Below are positions 53,630-61,976 of a stretch of DNA of 64,000 bases, one piece after another. Both the position numbers and the translations under genes were made by a program. Below the pieces are notes generated by a model, which worked only from the letters and a program-made list of their open reading frames with translations, was not told the DNA's origin and searched no databases. The stretch spans positions 62,001-126,000 of the forward strand of contig JAXMBI010000004.1 of the NCBI GenBank assembly GCA_046349955.1, in the 5' to 3' direction. The DNA comes from JBGAPH01 sp046349955 (GTDB lineage Bacteria; Planctomycetota; Planctomycetia; Pirellulales; JBGAPH01). Numbering within the stretch: position 1 is the first letter of the stretch; every line of letters begins with the position of its first letter.

Positions 53630-54490
53630 ATGGCGAGCGGCGCGGGCGCACATGTCGGGCTTTTCCTGCTGGTCTGCTCGGTCGTAGCAGCCGCAAGTTT
53701 GCCCGCCAAATCAGGCGAAATCGGCGTCTTGCCGCTGGTGGTCTCCATCTGGTCCGACGCGGGGCAATTTGGTCAGCCCAACCCGTTGGAGGACGGGAAT
53801 TGGTCCGGCCAACTCTCGGAGAATGAGTACGAGACAAGCCGGGAAGGCCTCAACCAAATGGAGACGCCTCCCTATGCGGTGAATTGGGGCGTCAGCGGAA
53901 CCTTCCAGCCCGCTTCGATTCAAAGTGCTTTTCAGGTCTGGAACAAGCTGCAGGTCGACCAGACTTTTCGCATCGAGCTCAACGTGAACATGCCCCCCTC
54001 GAGCGCGGCGGTTACCCTGCAATCGAGCTTCGCGGGATCGTTCTTGAAGAGCCAGGGACTTGGCGACGCCAAGTTTACGGTCCTGGAGTCACAGCCCCTG
54101 TTCGCAGGGCTAATCGATGGCGACCGAGCGTGGTCCTCGACCACGCCCCAGGAACCGGTCACGTTTATTGCTGGGCCTTACCAGATGGTTTCGGTCGCGT
54201 GGTTCGGAGCCGCAAGGCGGCCCGGAAGCTCGCTGCCGATTCAAGCGAAATTGGGGGTCGAGTTGAACTTTCGACTCGGTCCAGGCGATTTGGCTCTGTT
54301 CGAGGCTGGGTTCATCGCAGCAGTTCCCGAGCCTCAGGCCAAGTTGCTGCTGGGATGGGGGGCAGGACTGATGCTCCTTGGGCTCCGCGTCGCCCGCGTG
54401 CGGCGGACCGTCCATCTAAACGTGCGACAATCGGCTCTAAATCGCCGCCGCCGCAACGACTTGCTGGCCGTGCCGAGCCCTCTCGATTAG
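53630..54490 (+). CDS. PEP-CTERM exported protein
   Basis: 286 residues with a signal peptide (about 1-29). The beta-rich body has no recognised domain. The C-terminus is VPEPQAK, a hydrophobic helix (LLLGWGAGLMLLGL) and basic residues (RVARVRR), a PEP-CTERM sorting signal, although about 35 residues follow it, longer than usual. Function unknown; exosortase substrate by inference. GTG or other starts cannot be excluded. Confidence 0.7.
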   Translation: MASGAGAHVGLFLLVCSVVAAASLPAKSGEIGVLPLVVSIWSDAGQFGQPNPLEDGNWSGQLSENEYETSREGLNQMETPPYAVNWGVSGTFQPASIQSAFQVWNKLQVDQTFRIELNVNMPPSSAAVTLQSSFAGSFLKSQGLGDAKFTVLESQPLFAGLIDGDRAWSSTTPQEPVTFIAGPYQMVSVAWFGAARRPGSSLPIQAKLGVELNFRLGPGDLALFEAGFIAAVPEPQAKLLLGWGAGLMLLGLRVARVRRTVHLNVRQSALNRRRRNDLLAVPSPLD

Positions 54491-54492
54491 CC

Positions 54493-54522
54493 TTGTCCCC
54501 CGGTGCCAGCGGCCGCTAAGAT
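54493..54522 (+). promoter_or_regulatory. Candidate promoter of yajC-secDF
   Basis: TTGTCC and TAAGAT separated by 18 bases, about 190 bases before yajC. The intervening leader (to 54711) is GC-rich, has no visible Shine-Dalgarno sequence next to the start, and no recognised riboswitch. Confidence 0.3.
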
Positions 54523-54711
54523 AGCGGTTTGCTTTGTGCCGAGACGGGGGGGTTCCGCCCGCGGTTCCAAGGAGGTTGGGGATCGCGCGGGGCGTTTTCG
54601 CTCGGCAGCCAGGCCGGTCCAGCGAGCCGCCGCGGCGCAGCTTCCTGCGGAAACGCCAGGAGGGGTCGCCTTCCGCTCGCTGCCGGCCGTCACCCAACGC
54701 CTGACCCACCC

Positions 54712-55101
54712 ATGTCTTTTGTTTCGCTCGCGCTCGGCGTCTTGCCCCTGGCACAAGCGGCGACGCCCAACGCCGGCCCGGCCGGCGGCCTCATCTCGAT
54801 GCTTACCCCCATCGCGATGATCATGCTGCTGTTCTACTTTCTGCTCCTCCGCCCCGAGCGGCAGAAGCAGGCGCAGCAGCGGCTCATGCTCGAGGCGATC
54901 AAGAAGGACGACCACGTGGTCACCTTCTCCGGCATCTACGGCGTGGTGATGAACGTGCAACGCGAGGCCGACAAGGTCACGCTGAAGATCGACGAAAACA
55001 CCGGCGCCCGGCTGCAAGTCACCCTCGGCTCGATCTCCCGCGTGGTGCGGGGCGATCAGCCGGCCGAGCTGCCCTCCAAAAGCCCTTCCGCCAAAAGCTA
55101 G
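54712..55101 (+). CDS. yajC: Preprotein translocase subunit YajC
   Basis: 129 residues. One transmembrane helix (about 27-46: LTPIAMIMLLFYFLLLRPERQK) followed by the YajC soluble domain (KKDDHVVTFSGIYGVVMNVQ). Accessory of the SecDF-YidC complex at the Sec translocon. It lies 17 bases before secDF. A Gly/Pro segment before the helix is slightly longer than usual. Confidence 0.93.
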   Translation: MSFVSLALGVLPLAQAATPNAGPAGGLISMLTPIAMIMLLFYFLLLRPERQKQAQQRLMLEAIKKDDHVVTFSGIYGVVMNVQREADKVTLKIDENTGARLQVTLGSISRVVRGDQPAELPSKSPSAKS

Positions 55102-55118
55102 TGTAGGAACCCGCGGTC

Positions 55119-58100
55119 ATGCATGGCCTTTCCCTGCTCTCGTCGCTCCTGGCCCAGGTCGCCCCGGCGGCGCCGGCGGTCGACGCTCCCTGGTATCAAT
55201 CGAGCTACGTGCTGGCGGCCATCGTGGTGGCCGTGCTCGTGCTCCCCTTCGGCATCGGCGCCTGGATGGCCCGCTCGCTGAAGATGCCCGACTATGGCTG
55301 GAAGATCGGCCTCGTGCTCTGCACGATCACGGCCGGCGTGGTGGTGACGTACTTCGGCTGGCCGCCGAAGCGCGGCATCGATCTGGCGGGCGGCGTGATC
55401 CTGGTCTACGAGGTGCAGGGGAAAGAAGACGTCGAGATGGACAAGCTGGTGGCGGCCATCCGCCGCCGCCTCGACCCGGCCGGCGTCAAGGAACTGACGA
55501 TCCGCCCCTATGGCCCGCGGCAGATCGAAATCATCATTCCGCAGGTCGACAGCGAAGAGATCGCGCTCATCAAGCGCAAGATCAGCAGCGCCGGCCTGCT
55601 CGAATTCCGCATCACGGCCGATCCGCAGGTCGACAGCGCCATCGCCCAGCGAGCGCTGGCCGATCCCACGGGCCGCGGCGTGCGCGAGACCGACGTGCGT
55701 GCCAGCAAGGCCAACGCCGCGGAGCAACCGCTGATCGAAGCGGCCCTCAAGACGCAGGCCAACGAGGTCCGGCTCGACAATCGCGTCGCCCGCTGGGACG
55801 TCGTGCCTGAGGCCGACCGCGCCGCCCTTTCGGCGAACGCCGACCTGGTCACGCGGCAAACCCCGCGCGGCCTCGAGGTGCTGGTGATCCAGGGACGCGA
55901 TCTGGCTCGCTGGGAATACGTCGGCAAGGGCATGAATGTCGACCCCTCCCGCCAGGTGCTCCGCGTGTCGCCGAATGGCCGCACCGAAATCTTGATGCTC
56001 TCCGACCCCTATCACATCACCGGGTCCTACCTGGTGCGGGCGTCGCAGGGCATCGACGAGGCGGGCCGCAACAGCGTGAACTTCTCGCTCAACTCGCGGG
56101 GCGGCCAGTTGTTTGGCGCGCTCACGGGCGCCAACTTGCCGAACCCGGCCACGCGCCTCGAACGCCACTTGGGCATCGTGCTCGACCACGAGTTGCTGTC
56201 TGCCCCCGCGATTCAAAGCCGCATCACAGACAACGGCCAGATCACCGGGCAATTCACGCAGGATGACATCAGCTTCCTCGTCGGCATCCTCAACGCGGGC
56301 AGCCTGCCGGCCACGCTCAATCCGCTGCCGATCAGCGAACAAACGATCAGCCCCACGCTCGGCGAAGACACGATCCAGCAGGGCGTGCGCTCGATGCTGA
56401 TCGCCAGCCTGCTCGTGCTCGGCTTCATGCTCGTCTACTACCGCTTCGCCGGCCTCGTGGCCTGCGCGGTGTTGCTCTTGAACTTGTTGCTCGTCGTGGC
56501 CTTGATGATCACCGTGAAGGCCGCGTTCACCCTGCCTGGCTTGGCCGGTTTGGCCCTGACGGTGGGCATGGCGGTCGACGCGAACGTGCTGATCTACGAG
56601 CGCATGCGAGAAGAGCTGGCCCGCGGAGCGGCTTTGCGGATGGCGATTCGCAACGGCTTCGAGCGCGCGACGTCGACGATCATCGACGCCAACGTCACCA
56701 CGCTGATCGTGGCGGTGGTGCTCTACGCGATCGGCACCGACCAGATCAAGGGCTTCGCGGTCACCCTCATCCTGGGCCTCGTGCTCAGCATGTACACGGC
56801 CATCTTCTGTGCCCGCGTCGTGTTCGACATCGTCGAGCGGAAGCGTTGGGTGACGAGCCTGAAGATGATGAAGATGCTCGAGAACACGAACTTCGACTTC
56901 GTGGCGTACTACAAGCCGGCCCTCCTGGCGTCGGCCGTAGTGATCGGGATCGGTCTCGTGGCGGTCGGCGCCCGCGGCAAGGGGTTGCTCGACATCGACT
57001 TCACGGGGGGCTCGTCGGTCCACATTCTGTTTGCCGAAGGGAAGGCCCAGTCGATCGCCGACGTGCGGGCGAAGGTCACGGATCTGCCCGACGTGACCGT
57101 GGTTTCGATCGGCAAGGGCGAGGACGGCAAGAACTACGAGTTCAAGATCGACACGTCGGAGCGGGAGCGCGACGTGGTGCAGAAGAAGCTGATCGATCTG
57201 TTCGGCCCCGATTTGCGGCGCAATCATTTGCAGTTTGCCGACCTGACGCAGATCGACGCGAACGCTCCGCCGAGCAGCACCGCCCCAGCGGCGCCCGCGG
57301 CCACCGAGCCCGCCAAGGGCCCCGAAGGCAAGCAAAGCTCGGCGCGGCAGCCGCTGCCGCCAGACACCTGGCTCGCGCTCGCGCAGGACGCCGCCCCCCA
57401 GACGCCGCCGGCCGAGACGCCTGCGGAATCCACGCCGGCCCAGCCGGCTGCGGCCGAAACGCCGGTGCCTCAGCCCCCGGCGGAAGCAAAGGCGACCGAA
57501 ACGCCCAAGGCCCCGTCTGAGGACAGTCCAGTTCCGGCGGCGACGGAGCCCTCTGCGGCCCCTAAGACCGAAGCTCCGGCAGCTCCCGCGACTACTCCGG
57601 CGGAACCGGCGAAGTCGTCGAACGCGTTTGTCCCTGGCGGCGCTACGACACTTCCCGTCGCCGCCCCGCCCGTCGATCCGTTCCTCGGAGGCACGTCGGC
57701 CAAGCTGACCTTCGCGGAGCCGATCAACCACGACGGCGTGGCCGAGCGAATTCGCGAGGCCTTTAGCCGCACAGGGCAACCCGAGGTGAACTTCGCGCTC
57801 GCCGCGCCGAACTACGTCGAAGGAAGCAACACGCCCTTCGAGGTCTGGACGATCAAGTTCGCCGGCGGAAGGGAGCAACTCGAAAAAGTGCTGGGCGCCG
57901 TGCAGGAGCGCCTCGCGGCCGAGCCGGTCTTCCCCTCATCGTCCACGATCGGCCAGAAGGTGGCTGGAGACACCCAGTTCCAGGCCCTCTATGCGTTGCT
58001 CATCAGCCTGGTGGGCATCATCGTGTACGTTTGGTTCCGCTTCAGCAACCTGGTCTGGGGCGTGGCGTCGGTGGTGGCCCTCGTGCATGACGTGCTCGTC

Positions 58101-58559
58101 ATGTTGGCGGCCATTGCCCTTAGCGCCTACGTGGCGCCGTTCCTGGGCTTCCTGCTCGTCGATCCCGTGAAGATCAGCCTGACGATCGTCGCGGCGTTCC
58201 TCACGATCATCGGCTTCTCGATCAACGACACGATCGTGATCTTCGACCGCATGCGCGAGATCAAAGGGAAGAGCCCCGACCTCACCCCCAAGATGATCAA
58301 CGATGCGGTGAACCAAACCCTGAGCCGGTCGATCATCACCTCGCTCACGGTGCTCATCGTCGTCGTGATCCTTTACATCTGGGGCGGCGAAGCCATGCAC
58401 GGCTTCGCCTTCGCCCTGCTCGTGGGCGTGATCAGCGGCACCTACAGCACGATCTACATCGCGGCGCCGCTGGCGCTCTGGATGGGCAACAAGGGCGAGA
58501 AGAAGCCGGCTGCAGCGGCGCGGGTGACTCAGGCCAGCCAACCCAAGGCCCTGCGATAG
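55119..58559 (+). CDS. secDF: Fused protein-export membrane protein SecDF
   Basis: 1146 residues. SecD half (about 1-580) with the D1 signature GIDLAGGVILVYEV, the P1 periplasmic domain, and TM helices 2-6 including VGMAVDANVLIYERMREEL. SecF half (about 605-1146) with DIDFTGGSSVHILF and its own helices (DTIVIFDRMREI). SecDF couples proton flow to late export of preproteins. A Pro/Ala/Glu-rich low-complexity insertion of about 145 residues (roughly 715-858) sits inside the SecF periplasmic domain, between the first SecF helix and the following cluster; most SecDF proteins lack it. Same operon as yajC. Confidence 0.93.
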   Translation: MHGLSLLSSLLAQVAPAAPAVDAPWYQSSYVLAAIVVAVLVLPFGIGAWMARSLKMPDYGWKIGLVLCTITAGVVVTYFGWPPKRGIDLAGGVILVYEVQGKEDVEMDKLVAAIRRRLDPAGVKELTIRPYGPRQIEIIIPQVDSEEIALIKRKISSAGLLEFRITADPQVDSAIAQRALADPTGRGVRETDVRASKANAAEQPLIEAALKTQANEVRLDNRVARWDVVPEADRAALSANADLVTRQTPRGLEVLVIQGRDLARWEYVGKGMNVDPSRQVLRVSPNGRTEILMLSDPYHITGSYLVRASQGIDEAGRNSVNFSLNSRGGQLFGALTGANLPNPATRLERHLGIVLDHELLSAPAIQSRITDNGQITGQFTQDDISFLVGILNAGSLPATLNPLPISEQTISPTLGEDTIQQGVRSMLIASLLVLGFMLVYYRFAGLVACAVLLLNLLLVVALMITVKAAFTLPGLAGLALTVGMAVDANVLIYERMREELARGAALRMAIRNGFERATSTIIDANVTTLIVAVVLYAIGTDQIKGFAVTLILGLVLSMYTAIFCARVVFDIVERKRWVTSLKMMKMLENTNFDFVAYYKPALLASAVVIGIGLVAVGARGKGLLDIDFTGGSSVHILFAEGKAQSIADVRAKVTDLPDVTVVSIGKGEDGKNYEFKIDTSERERDVVQKKLIDLFGPDLRRNHLQFADLTQIDANAPPSSTAPAAPAATEPAKGPEGKQSSARQPLPPDTWLALAQDAAPQTPPAETPAESTPAQPAAAETPVPQPPAEAKATETPKAPSEDSPVPAATEPSAAPKTEAPAAPATTPAEPAKSSNAFVPGGATTLPVAAPPVDPFLGGTSAKLTFAEPINHDGVAERIREAFSRTGQPEVNFALAAPNYVEGSNTPFEVWTIKFAGGREQLEKVLGAVQERLAAEPVFPSSSTIGQKVAGDTQFQALYALLISLVGIIVYVWFRFSNLVWGVASVVALVHDVLVMLAAIALSAYVAPFLGFLLVDPVKISLTIVAAFLTIIGFSINDTIVIFDRMREIKGKSPDLTPKMINDAVNQTLSRSIITSLTVLIVVVILYIWGGEAMHGFAFALLVGVISGTYSTIYIAAPLALWMGNKGEKKPAAAARVTQASQPKALR

Positions 58560-58584
58560 AGTTCCTGGCTCAGAAAGTGCGACG

Positions 58585-59427
58585 ATGCCGCGGCCATGGG
58601 TGGGAGAACCGCTGAGGTCGGCAGATCTCGTGCTGGTGCGGCTCAGCACATCGCTCCAGGATGCCACGGGGTCGGACGACGCGGTCTCGCCGAATGGGAC
58701 CCTGATCGACTATTTGCTGGCGGCCGACGCGTTCGACGAGATTGATCTCGTCGATCTTTGGTTTCGCTGGGAGCATGAATTCGGCCTCGATTGCCCGCGC
58801 CAGGAGTGGCTGGGATTCTTCCAGTTGCCGGCGGCGGATCATGCCCGCTGGCTGGCTGAAGTAGGTCCGCAACTTACCTTCGCCGCGCTCGCCGAGTTCA
58901 TCGCCAACCGGCTGCCGGCCCTTTCCTGCGAGCCGGTCACCGTCTTGGGGAGGCCGTGCCGAGCCGCGGGCGTTTTTGTGGGGATCGAAAAGTTGGTCGG
59001 CGCGTTCCGCTCCGGCAGGAGAAGCTTTGGTCCGAGCACGCCCCTGCGCCGAGTGCTGTCGGCCGACGAGGCGATTCATCTCCAGCGTGCGCTGTTCTGG
59101 TCCTCGGGCGGCCGGTATCCAGAGCCCTGCATTCCTTGGGCATGTTTCTCCGAGGATCAGGCCGTCAACCTCTGGGGTCTCCGCGTTGCGATCATGATCA
59201 TGCTCGTGGCGATCGCATTCCCGTTGGCCTGGGGCGGAATGGCGGTCGATGTCGTGGCTCTGCTGGGCATCCTGTTGAGCGCGCCTTTTTTGGTCTACTC
59301 GGCCTGCCGCTGGCTTTATCGCCGCCGGACCGCGCACTGGCCCCCCGGCGTGCGCACGTTTCGCGACCTCGTTCGACGTTACTTGGCGGCGGTCGGCGGT
59401 CAGCCAGGGGAAACGCCTTCGTCGTGA
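58585..59427 (+). CDS. Membrane protein of unknown function after secDF
   Basis: 280 residues. A soluble N-terminal part (1-195), with an acidic segment LLAADAFDEIDLVDLWF, is followed by two transmembrane helices (about 199-218 and 221-243) and a basic C-terminus (RRRTAHWPPGVRTFRDLVRR). No domain recognised. It begins 25 bases after secDF and may be co-transcribed, but the same strand alone does not prove a functional link. Confidence 0.65.
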   Translation: MPRPWVGEPLRSADLVLVRLSTSLQDATGSDDAVSPNGTLIDYLLAADAFDEIDLVDLWFRWEHEFGLDCPRQEWLGFFQLPAADHARWLAEVGPQLTFAALAEFIANRLPALSCEPVTVLGRPCRAAGVFVGIEKLVGAFRSGRRSFGPSTPLRRVLSADEAIHLQRALFWSSGGRYPEPCIPWACFSEDQAVNLWGLRVAIMIMLVAIAFPLAWGGMAVDVVALLGILLSAPFLVYSACRWLYRRRTAHWPPGVRTFRDLVRRYLAAVGGQPGETPSS

Positions 59428-59471
59428 TACGCGGAGGGCGGGAGGAACTTCGGCCTTCTCGCCGCGCTTGT

Positions 59472-59921
59472 CTATCGCCCGCTGGCGTTCGACGCCGGCG
59501 CCGCGCCTGCCTGCGAGTACATGCCGACGCCGAGATAGTCGGGCCGATAACCGGCGGTGACGGGAACCGCGCTCGACGCCGGGAGTTGGCTCACCAGCGC
59601 CGGGCCGCCGCGAGCGTAGAGCGCGCCGCGCTGGTAGGGCGTCCAACGGCTTCCCTGCCAGACCACCCAGGTGCGAGCCGGGGTGTAGTACCACCACAGG
59701 TCGTCGTGCCAGCGGAACCGCCAGCCTTCGACCCTTGCGGGCCGGAGTCCAGCGGTAGGCCCTGCGCTGTCCGTCGAAGACGACGCGCCAACCGCTCCCC
59801 CACCTCCTCCGGCGGGCGAGCCGCCACCTCCGGGGGACTGAGCCAGCAAGGGTGACGGCCCGAAGCCAGCCACCATGATCGCCGCGACCGTCCACCGAGC
59901 GAGTAGGGGCAACCCGCGCAT
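59472..59921 (-). CDS. Second WHDDLWWY-domain exported protein
   Basis: 149 residues from the ATG at 59921 (AGGAG eight bases upstream). A signal peptide (ends near LLAQS), Gly/Ser linker, then WRFRWHDDLWWYY, WVVWQGSRWTPYQ and GALYARGG, colinear with the protein at 5545-6528. The Gly/Tyr-rich tail of that protein is absent; the C-terminus is a short Ala/Ser-rich tail. Function unknown. It lies downstream of the porin O/P gene on the same strand. Confidence 0.75.
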   Translation of the reverse strand: MRGLPLLARWTVAAIMVAGFGPSPLLAQSPGGGGSPAGGGGGAVGASSSTDSAGPTAGLRPARVEGWRFRWHDDLWWYYTPARTWVVWQGSRWTPYQRGALYARGGPALVSQLPASSAVPVTAGYRPDYLGVGMYSQAGAAPASNASGR

Positions 59922-60003
59922 GAGAACTCTCCTGGGAACCCGCTGCAAACTGCGGATTCCCAGGAGAGCAGTTTTCGTTCCGCTCCGCCGGCGGGCCGGC
60001 TTG

Positions 60004-61596
60004 CTAGAAGTCCATCTGGGCCCGCATGGCGAACATGTCGGTGTCGTTGCGGCCGTAGATCGGGCTGTTGTTGAAGGCGTGGATGTAGTTGAACACGACC
60101 TTGGTGAACGGGTTCCAGTACCAGTTCACGCCCAGGGTCAGGTCGAGCATCTCGCCGCCCCGCACATCCTTGTCGTTGAGATCGATCATCGACACCCGCG
60201 AGGCCACTTCCCAGGCGCCCCAGCCGTTGCACAGGTCGGGCCCGCGGCCGAGACGGAAGAAGTTCGTGAACGGCTTGACCCGGTCGATCTGCCCCAGGTT
60301 GCGGTCATACGGCCGATGTTCGCCGGTGAGGAAGTAACCCACCTGAGCATAGGCGCCGCCGAAGAACAGGTTGGAGCCGTTGATGCGGTTGGCGATCGTG
60401 CCCATCGCTTCGGCCTGCAGCGACCAGGGGCCGTTCACCCACAGCAGTTCCGTGCCGAAGACGTTGTAGTTGTTCAGATTCAGCGGCCCCGTGGCCACGA
60501 AGAAGGGCGTGCCGTTGATTACGCCGGGAATCGGCTGCCCCGACGTGCCGACCGCGCCCGGAGCGTTCTCGCCGATGAACAACTCGGGGATCGTGCGGAA
60601 GTTGAAAATGTGATTGGGCGGCGTCGAGAAAAAGTGCCCCAAACCGCCATGCAGATAGTATCTGCCTTCGGCCGGCTCATCGTAATAGAACAGGTGCGTC
60701 AAGCGTTCGGCCGTGCCCCAGCCGCCGTTGTCGCTGATCGAGTCGCCGAACTGATCTTGGCCGGTGCGAAAGCCCGAGGCGGCCCAGGTCCAATTCAGGT
60801 TGTCGGAATGGTCGTAGAACCCGGCGCCCAGATGGCGGAAAGGGGTGAAGGCCTGGAACAGCAGCGAGCGCTCCATGAACGTGGTGTAGCGGAAGCTGCT
60901 GACCACCTCGAGGCTGAACGGCTGCTTCCACTGGCCGACGCGAAAGTTCCCCAAGACGGGAAGCTGCGTCTGTTCGACCCACACGTCGGTGAACGTCGGC
61001 CGACCGGGAAAAGCGAAGTCCATCTGAAAGAAGGCGTTCACCGTTTCCGTAATGGAGGCCTTGGCCGCCAAGCGGGCACGCCGGAAATCGGCGCCGTCCT
61101 GGATGTCGCCATGCGCCAAGACCGACTGCGGATCTTGGTCGAAGAAGCCGGCGTCGGCCTGGAACACGGCGTTGACCGTGACGTTCGGATAGGTGTTCGA
61201 CTTGCTGTCGGAGAGCCACGACGAGAAGTTCTTTTTCACGTCTCCCCAAGTAACGCCCTCCGGCAATTTCGCCGCGTCGCCCGTGGGCGCGGCCGGCGCC
61301 TTCGCGGCATCCGCGAGCGCTGGCGCGCCGGGAGGCGTTTTGGGCGCCTCCATCGCGGCCAAGGTTTCGCCGGCAGGCAAGACGCCGTAGGCCGAGGCCT
61401 CGACATTGGTGGAGGGAAGCGGCATCACCGCCGGTTGCCCATTCGGATCGAGCAACAGCCCGTTCGAGGGCAGCGGCTCCCCGGAAAACGAACCAGGCGC
61501 TGGCCCTGGCGCCGGTTGGGCCGACAGGGTGGTCACCCACGCTGTGAGCGCCAAGAGGGCCACAGAACCAAATACGCGTCCCTGCGCGAATCGCAT
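60004..61596 (-). CDS. Phosphate-selective porin O/P-type protein (paralogue 2)
   Basis: 530 residues from the ATG at 61596 (GGAGAAG upstream; signal peptide ends near TLSAQ). A Pro/Ala linker precedes the barrel (FQADAGFFDQDPQ, RRARLAAKASITE, VGQWKQPFSLEVVSSF, LTHLFYYDEPAEGRYYLHGG, GWGAWEVASRVS). Block order matches the porin at 38655-40340, and the terminus ...RAQMDF fits an outer-membrane signal. The WHDDLWWY gene follows 82 bases later on the same strand. Confidence 0.88.
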   Translation of the reverse strand: MRFAQGRVFGSVALLALTAWVTTLSAQPAPGPAPGSFSGEPLPSNGLLLDPNGQPAVMPLPSTNVEASAYGVLPAGETLAAMEAPKTPPGAPALADAAKAPAAPTGDAAKLPEGVTWGDVKKNFSSWLSDSKSNTYPNVTVNAVFQADAGFFDQDPQSVLAHGDIQDGADFRRARLAAKASITETVNAFFQMDFAFPGRPTFTDVWVEQTQLPVLGNFRVGQWKQPFSLEVVSSFRYTTFMERSLLFQAFTPFRHLGAGFYDHSDNLNWTWAASGFRTGQDQFGDSISDNGGWGTAERLTHLFYYDEPAEGRYYLHGGLGHFFSTPPNHIFNFRTIPELFIGENAPGAVGTSGQPIPGVINGTPFFVATGPLNLNNYNVFGTELLWVNGPWSLQAEAMGTIANRINGSNLFFGGAYAQVGYFLTGEHRPYDRNLGQIDRVKPFTNFFRLGRGPDLCNGWGAWEVASRVSMIDLNDKDVRGGEMLDLTLGVNWYWNPFTKVVFNYIHAFNNSPIYGRNDTDMFAMRAQMDF

Positions 61597-61919
61597 GACA
61601 TCTTCTCCATGCGAGTTGACTGGCGGTCGACTCGGATTTTGTTGTTGCCCCCCGAGCAAACCAGACCCCAGCACCGAACGGCGCTGCCACGATGAGGGTG
61701 CGGATAGTAGCCAGGGTTTCTCCGAACCGCTATGGAGATTTGGGAACGCTGGGTCGTGAGCCTCTTAAAAGTCGTTCAGAAACCGCACTCAGAACCGCCC
61801 GTTCATAGGAAATGGCGATAACCGCGCCGTCCGGGCAAGTTGGGATGCCGCGATTGGACCTTGCATAGGTGAAAGGCGGCGTGCGTTCGAGCCCGCCTGT
61901 TGGTCAGAACAGCGCGCTT
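61597..61919. other. Gene-free region upstream of porin paralogue 2
   Basis: No convincing coding sequence. The part from about 61720 to 61860 is noticeably less GC-rich and probably holds the porin promoter; no clear -35/-10 pair was settled. Confidence 0.4.
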
Positions 61920-61964
61920 CGATGTTTCGCCCTCGCCGGAAATCGGCGGGGATTCGAAACATCG
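61920..61964. terminator. Strong hairpin after the secretin-domain gene
   Basis: CGATGTTTCG and CGAAACATCG form a perfect outer 10-base stem. Inside it, CCCTCGCC and GGCGGGG pair around GGAAATC. It lies just after the stop (61977) of the leftward secretin-domain gene. No T-run. Confidence 0.6.
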
Positions 61965-61976
61965 TGCCCGCACGGC

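Noticed and set aside
54523..54711. Possible riboswitch in the yajC leader
   Set aside because: GC-rich with short dyads but no recognisable aptamer core.
55098..57878. Very long open frame on the minus strand opposite secDF
   Set aside because: It mirrors a well-conserved secDF gene; its translation is His/Asp/Arg-rich low-complexity sequence typical of antisense frames in high-GC genes.
58570..59895. Minus-strand open frame opposite the unknown membrane protein gene after secDF
   Set aside because: Both strands are open, but only the plus strand shows membrane helices and a plausible start next to secDF; the minus frame is Arg/Pro/Gly-rich.
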